Shown: one piece after another, positions 57,551 to 64,000 of the stretch
How the letters are laid out: each line of letters starts with the position of its first letter
Position numbering within the stretch: position 1 is the first letter of the stretch
DNA from: Hanleya hanleyi
Taxonomy: Eukaryota > Mollusca > Polyplacophora > Lepidopleurida > Hanleyidae
NCBI GenBank assembly: GCA_036873755.1
Contig: JAVTVY010019513.1
Coordinates: 1 to 64,000, forward strand
DNA: 64,000 nucleotides
Direction: 5' to 3'
The notes under the pieces: generated by a model
Told to the model about the DNA's origin: nothing
The model's database searches: none
The model's input: only the letters and a program-made list of their open reading frames with translations
Position numbers and translations under genes: made by a program

Positions 57551-59160
57551 TTTCTAAATTGCAAAATTTTTGATAATCTGTATATTTGTCACTTGACTGC
57601 TTGGTGTTCCTGACATCTTGGTTCAAATTGAATACATTATGAATGACTGGCGCCCAAGGCCGAGGGGTTTTCAGATGCGCAGCAGCAGGGTATGAAATAG
57701 ACAAACAAATTCTAGTTGCCCATCGGCAAGCACGGGCAACCAACACATCCAAATGCATTGCAATTTGGACAGAATTTGATTGCCCAAAGGAAATTCAGGT
57801 TGCCCCGGGCAACCGGGCAAAGGGCTATTTTGCACCCTGGCAGCTTCGTTATTTATTTTTGGCCTAATCATCTCACCTTAATTTTCATGCCTCCAACTAC
57901 GAAGTAGGCTGGGAGGCATTAAGTGTTTTCTCTGTCTGTCTATCCATCTGTCTGTCTGTCTGTCTGTCACACCTAAATTGTATAATAAACTAGTGCTGAG
58001 TTTTGAATTTCTATTTCTGATTATGAAAGAAAATAAACTAGTCAATATTGCAGTCAAATTGTGCTATCAATTCACCAACCACACAGTGTATATGGTTCTC
58101 AACATAGCTGATTTCTTATCTACAATCAACACAATGATCATGTTTTATTTTTGGTCTGGAGCAGAGACGTTCACTTCTGAATGGGGGTCCCTTTTTTGGA
58201 CTATAATGTACATCCAGTTAATGTGTAAATTGTGTAATTATACTGTTTATGATGGAATGGCCTAAGGAGGTATGGTGTAATTAACCTGGCTTCAGTTCAA
58301 GGTAGCTTCCTCTAATATACCTGAGATAAAGCAGATAATTTGGCGACTTTGGTTAGGCTGATCCCGGAGGTTTCCTGTGCTCTCTCCCAGTGATTTTCAT
58401 TAACACGAACATGCATGTACCGCAGGGGCAAGTTTGTTTATCCTGCAGTATTTGACACAGACGACTTAAGTCGATTGATCGGTGATCGGGAAGTCTGGTT
58501 AACAGCCCTCGGCTTATCAACAGGTAACTGAGGAGAGAGCTTTGGAATGTAACCTTGGAGTTAGTGAGGATAGTTGAGAACATGTTGAAGCTAATTTCTC
58601 TGCTCCCATGATCTGCCTGTCCCAGGAGTAGACATCTTTACTCCCACACTCGGACACATGGTCTTTGTTAGCATGTATTTACTAATGGCAGAGGTGTATT
58701 TAGCTTGAACAGGTGGATTCCAAGCTGGATGAGCTAGTCTCGTGTTCAGAGAAGCAGTTCCCTTTATTACACAAGAATCCGGTCTTGTAGAAGAAGGCTC
58801 CTTCAGCTCCTGGTTCCTGCTGTTTTCTCTTGGTCGGATGATGTGCACGACTCATTCCTGTCACACGGCTGGTATTTATGTTATCTCTATACAATTTTGC
58901 CCAAATTCTCCAGGAGAAGAGTCAATATCCTTATATTGTCATCATTTCTGACAGGCAACAGTATTTGTGATATACCGTCTACATCGATGTCCAGAGAATT
59001 GATATTTGTGATATTTCCACTTCGGAATAACAATGTCCGAGTGTTTACTTGGAGCTGACTTGTAGCAGGTGTGCATTGATCAAGACAAACTGAATTCTTC
59101 GTGGATAAAATATTTATATATACAGATAAATGTAGGATGATCTCGTATTATTAAACAACT
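57551..59160. other. Non-coding stretch with a third CTACGAAGTAGG repeat
   Basis: 57893-57970 has CTACGAAGTAGGCTGGGAGG followed by a CTGT microsatellite, the third copy of that dispersed repeat type. 57642-57850 is GC-richer, with GGCAACC/GGTTGCC words. No supportable exon. Confidence 0.45.
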
Positions 59161-59265
59161 GGATTCTTAGAACAAAGATCTGAATGAACGTATAGACTGT
59201 TCACAGCGAGTATTATCAGAACCATCAATCTTGGATTTACAAGCATTACTGCCAGCACCTTCACA
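59161..59265 (+). other. Possible untranslated exon
   Basis: The sequence up to TTCACAA is followed by a perfect donor, gtaagttcc. No acceptor or reading frame is convincing, so this is only a splice-site-based suspicion of a 5' untranslated exon. Confidence 0.2.
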
Positions 59266-59639
59266 AGTAAGTTCCATAATGTCAGGTTTTTTATTTTTTG
59301 TTGACGGGATGTAATCATATGTAGATCAAATTCTGCAATTTTTAAACATCCACCTTCTCATATCACCCTTTTTACTACATGTGCCATTAAATGCATCTGT
59401 TAACAATAAAAGTTATAAAGATACTACCCATATCTAAACAGTCAACCCAAACAGCAATACAGAAAAATGATGGGCATTTAGGCCGTCCATAATATCATAA
59501 GTTTGTTTGAAATACATGTACCTTTTTTTTTTGCCTTTATGTTCTTGGGACACAGAGGTGAATTAAGTGATTTTAGGTTAGGATAACCCATAGTGATGTA
59601 CAGGTAGATTTACTTGTATCTATTTTGATATAATTACTT

Positions 59640-59765
59640 GTAAATGTACCAAATAAACCCCACTCGTGTGGTTCCCGGGTGTGAAAAGGAATAGGACCCA
59701 GCGTCGTGATATGACTGAAATATAGTTGAAAGTGACGTTAAATCATATTCACTCACTCGCTCCTG
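59640..59765 (+). mobile_element. Retroelement 3' tail (SINE/LINE)
   Basis: TGAAATATAGTTGAAAGTGA, then CGTTAAATCATATTCACTCA and CTCGC. It is the same tail as in the satellite at 40668 and 42080, and typical of molluscan SINE or LINE 3' ends. Confidence 0.55.
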
Positions 59766-59769
59766 TACC

Positions 59770-62700
59770 AAATAATAACTGTAATTGTTGAAATCATGGA
59801 GCAGATAACTATGGAGGACTTATGGCAGTGAATTCAAAATTATATAAGAATTAAATTGGGACCGACTCTAAAATTGCTGAAACTTTTGGGTAGGAACTGG
59901 GTTACCTCAAACACAGATTTGTTTAAGGATGGCCTATTCAGAATATAAATCCTGTTTAGGTGGTATAATTTTGAAATCCAAAGAGTCGCACTATAGGAAG
60001 TAAATTTATGATTTACAAAATCTGTAAACGTAGATTTGAAGAATAAGACCTTTGTCCTGCTATCTTGAGAGGGCACATCCTGAAATGTTCCTTAACTGCA
60101 TGTTCGGTCTTACAGATGATATTCTAATAATTCTAGTTACAAACTTATGATCATCTTGACTTAATTTGACTGAGGCAGAGTTGGTAAACAAATATGTATG
60201 TTATAACTTTCCAAAGATAACAATGTACTTTGCCGTAGGCTAATTGCTCTATTATTTGCACTATAAAAAGATCTCCAAATTCATCTGCATATATTATGAT
60301 AAGAAATGTTAAAAACATTAATACATGAACCCGCAAAGTTCAAAAATAGACCAGAAACTGATCTAATAACTATAGTGCCCTTAGGCCAAATATGGCTTCA
60401 CTTCATCTCGCTAGAGTGTCATTATTCCCTAATATGGTAATAACTATACAGTCGGCATGTACTTCTACTATGATTTATTCGCTGGGCATGTGATCTGATA
60501 TTTAACAGTAGCTATAAGGCCATAGATGCAAAAGCATGACAACTCAAAACCATTTAAATGTATAAACGACAGGTAATTTTAATTCATGATGAAGATCTGT
60601 GGACATGCAAATAATTTATATGATGTTACAATGTGGAGGGAAAGTGGAGAATTCTCTGGAGAAATAATAAAACCTACATTATATCAGACTGATTTAAAAG
60701 CAATGATTCTCAGCCTATAGATTGGTATTTTGGCAGCTGTCTGGCATCAATAATTTGGTTTAGTGTTCAAAAAACAAAATTTGCGATATCCCTTCAACTT
60801 TTCTAGTCAAAGCTTTTTACACTGATATAACAGCGGAATTGCTCATGGACCACCCCGCTTTAGACCACTTCACTCCCCCCCCCCCCTCCAAAATAAATCT
60901 GGTATCATGACCCAGACTTCTTTTTATGCATAAACTCTGAAAATTTACATTATTGTACACTTCCACTACCTTGGGGAGTGTCCCCATCCCCAGGGTATTT
61001 AACTCTTGTGACGTTAAATTCTCTCTCTCAACTAAGTCTAATACCCCACCCAGGTAATTTATATTCTGAAAACTTGCATCACAATAAACCAATCTAATTA
61101 AAATTAAATCCAATCTGCAGTTACATTTGAATATCTCACTTCTATGATCTAACCGGCTTGCAGTAATGCCAATGTCAACCAATTTTGAGAAATCTTCATA
61201 GTGCTTTGAAGGGGACATTAATGGTAGGAGCATTTTGGATGGCTCAGCCAAATCAGATGCCACGCTGCATTGTATCTTCTGATGTTGCCGCATTCCCACC
61301 AGTTTGGCACCATAATGCAGAGTATAAATATGGGCTGGTCCTTGGCATAAATGTTGGGTTAAAGCGGAGACGATGACCCTACCCCCAACTGCAGGTAAAG
61401 TAGTTACAATGTGGCCGTGACCTGGGTGCTCTGAACACCAATTTCAATTGAAATCAGTAAAATCCTACAAAGTGACATACCATTGGGGAGCATTGATAGG
61501 ATATTAATTTTTAAGACTGCACAGTAAACTTATTGAATGCATGGGATCCACTTCCTGAGCCTCAAGCCAAGCAAGAGATCACTGAGGCCCCTATAAACAT
61601 AAGAGACTGTAATAAAAATCTAAGTGATTTCTCTGATTGTTTCATGTCTGACCATTGGTTCTTTCTTTCAAGTGGCCTGAGAGCAATTATTGTACTGTAC
61701 AGTAAATCCTCTAATAATTGGATCACCATATACCCTTTACCCCATGATCATGCCATTTGACTCCCCTTTCTAAACCATACAGGTTTTTCTAGGCTGCCCC
61801 ATAGATCTTTCCGGCCATCACCTGTAAGTTGTCAGGTACAGATCTATTAGAGGGCTGGGGTTAAAGATTCATTAATTTTTATTACTTTTACAGTGACATA
61901 AAATATTATTGAGTGAGGTTATAATTAATTTATTATGGACTAGGAAGGGGTGTCAAATGGCATCACCAATGGAGCAATGGTAGTAAGCCTCCATGGGGCA
62001 TAGAGTTAAAATTCAGCCCCTCCATATTTTGTGGATAAAATTCAATCAATTCAGTCATTCTAATAAATTGATCATCCTCTAAAATCATTAAAATAAGAGA
62101 GAAATTATGGATGGATTATCTGACTGATTCTGAACCATTTCCTTAACTTCCTGTTCTTTTCCATCACCCCCTGATTTTAGGGTCGGAAATTTCACTTTCT
62201 CTTTTCCTTACCCCTTTCACATTTAATATATATGTCAGTAGGTTTCGCAACTGGATGATAATGCCATTGCATATAATACGGACAAAGCTTTTTGGTGGCT
62301 GTTCTGCTTTGCACTCCTTCGAAGTTAATCAGAAGAAAAATATTTTCAACACATTAGCTTCATGTGGGGCCACACAAATTTGACCTTGATGACCCTGTGT
62401 GTAACCAGAAGTAAGGCAGCTGATAATTAATGGTTCGTTTCCCAAAACCAGCCCTCGTCTATATTTTGAGGGCAAATAATCAAAATCCATGAGGGATTTA
62501 CATTTTCATGAGTAAAACTTGCTCATTTCTTCAGATTTGTATACGATTGGTTTGCAAGTTAATAATTAATAATTATGGCACTCAGCATGTTTTTTTTTTT
62601 ACAAGAAAGGTTACGAGAAACAAACAATTAATTAACAGTGGCCTAAATCAACTTGAAGACTGTAACCTTAGAGTACACTACATGTACAGTAGCTAGAATA

Positions 62701-63740
62701 CATTGACCGCCACCACCTTGCTTAGAACACCTAAGGATAAAAGGATGTGATATAGATGAACAGTAAAATGGCATGTGTTGTGTTGGACCAGATTCAAACA
62801 AAAATCATGTTATGCATCAGGGATTCAAATACTCAGTCTATGAAAATGAACATGTTATTCTCACCCATGATCCCCCGCATGCTGACTCTGCATCTTGTCT
62901 TTTTTTTGTGTAGAGACTGCAAGAGTCAAGTGGTGTAGGTGGTTTGACAAGTTGATTTTCTTCTGGTGTAACTATATTGTCCACAACTGTTGTAGTACTG
63001 ATGAATTTTGAAACTTGGGATGAAAAGATGTTCTAATTTCATGAGAACTAGAGAAATATATTCACACATGTCCACAGAGTTTGAGGTTTACCATATAACA
63101 ATGCTTTTTTTAGTTTCATTCAAATTTGTTGTATGAGAAAAAAAGTGTCATTGACTTGGCATGTACTAATGATGTCTCCGGTGTAGTACATGTTTATTGA
63201 TGGGAAAATTATACATTTGACTACATATAGTTAACTTCACTCGCTTAAGTTTATCGCTTAAAATAAAATCTGCTTTCAAAGCACAAATTCTATAAATATT
63301 TTAGCCTGGGGAAAGTTATAATAGTTGTGTATTATGCATGTAATTAAGTCATAGTTCAGTTTATAAACAGCAAATTAATGGAGAATAATGAATCCTTCAG
63401 ACATGTCAGATGGTGACTTGTCTACAACACAAACTTGCTACACCACAAATGTACTTCATATCGCACTATCGGTGTATACCATACTCCACCCTATCCTTCC
63501 TTCCTCCCTTCTTGACCAAGGTTGATCGATATAGAGTCAATAGTGTAAGTACAGTGTCTATATATAATACAGGTTTAACTCATTATGTGGACCAGCACTA
63601 AGTGGAAGGATAAACCCTGGGGATTCTAAAGGCTACTGATATCTATCGTATTTTTCTTTCTCTAGTAAGCCAGCTTTTACTGTGAATTAGTGACATAGGT
63701 CCATATTCCTTGGATTATTGATCACCCTGGTGGGTCGGCT
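59770..63740. other. Non-coding stretch
   Basis: Contains a plus-strand retroelement-like tail at 61009-61030 (TGACGTTAAATTCTCTCTCT) and a C-run at 60871. A 160-codon minus-strand frame (61299-60820) overlaps that tail and is probably chance. No splice-supported gene was found. Confidence 0.4.
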
Positions 63741-63752
63741 ATATATGAATGT

Positions 63753-63813
63753 TGATTGGTCACCAACTTGTATAAAAGATTATATACTGTATGTAGCATG
63801 TGGTCAGGTCAGT
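63753..63813 (+). promoter_or_regulatory. Candidate promoter: inverted CCAAT, TATA box, initiator
   Basis: GATTGGTC (inverted CCAAT) at 63753-63760, TATAAAAG at 63771-63778 and TCAGTC at 63809-63814. The leader that follows has its first ATG near 63928. Any gene would extend beyond the right edge. Confidence 0.35.
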
Positions 63814-64000
63814 CTCTGAAGGTCAATACGCCCGATATTTCATCATATTACTGAGAGCAAAGGAGAGTACTTGATCACAGTGATATTAAATGTAGCGTAA
63901 CATTTGGCAGAGCTTGAGGAGAAATTTGATGAGACGGATCTGGCCTGATATTGAACAGGTTAGAGAGAATTTTAACATGGAAGTCAAAAGGTTGATTTAA

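Noticed and set aside
60817..61299. 160-codon minus-strand frame
   Set aside because: It overlaps a plus-strand retroelement-like tail and a C-run, has no recognisable domain, and has no splice signals.

Overview
This is nuclear DNA from an animal, most likely a lophotrochozoan and probably a mollusc. The evidence is spliced genes with GT-AG introns, a tRNA-derived SINE of the type common in molluscs, retroelement tails ending in CTCACTC or CTCTCTC repeats, Penelope-like and LINE remnants, many small inverted-repeat transposons, and an AT-rich background. No bacterial operons, tRNA or rRNA genes, or CRISPR arrays were seen.

Layout. 1-3.7 kb: on the minus strand, the 5' part of a large viral or transposon-type family B DNA polymerase, cut by the left edge, with its own compact promoter (TATA box, eleven YY1-like sites in a 21-bp array, CCAAT box, fused ETS/CRE site). 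3.7-9.9 kb: repeat-rich DNA, including two fold-back units built from a GATATC-centred 21-bp palindrome and a dead Penelope-like retroelement. 10.0-21.8 kb: a plus-strand gene of nine exons encoding a CKAP2/CKAP2L-like mitotic spindle protein (826 aa as assembled here; every exon junction is in phase), with a possible alternative last exon at 23.0 kb. 23.25-27.7 kb: a convergent minus-strand gene for a UPF0462 (C4orf33-type) protein, with one exon duplicated; its start codon is unresolved. 28.8-34.6 kb: a cluster of hairpins and palindromes, including an imperfect palindrome of about 1 kb. 34.9-35.6, 46.9-47.5 and 50.7-50.95 kb: LINE 3' ends. 39.3-43.2 kb: a satellite with a higher-order period of about 1.08 kb, in which one copy carries a small transposon and its neighbour keeps the empty site. 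44.06 kb: a candidate first coding exon of an unidentified plus-strand gene. The rest to 64 kb is mostly intergenic or intronic DNA with tandem repeats and MITEs.

The two host genes are unrelated in function. CKAP2 acts on spindle microtubules; UPF0462 proteins have no established role. They converge tail to tail, and the candidate CKAP2 alternative exon ends only 65 bp from the UPF0462 stop codon. The polymerase gene has a different origin: it has an uninterrupted reading frame of more than 1000 codons and looks recently inserted, but carries one in-frame TGA near its start.

A recurring theme is a set of elements with CAGG-type termini and 5-bp target duplications (11772-13155, 6664-6871, 40868-41180, 57198-57545, possibly 55736-55940), which suggests a hAT5-like transposon family shaping the locus.
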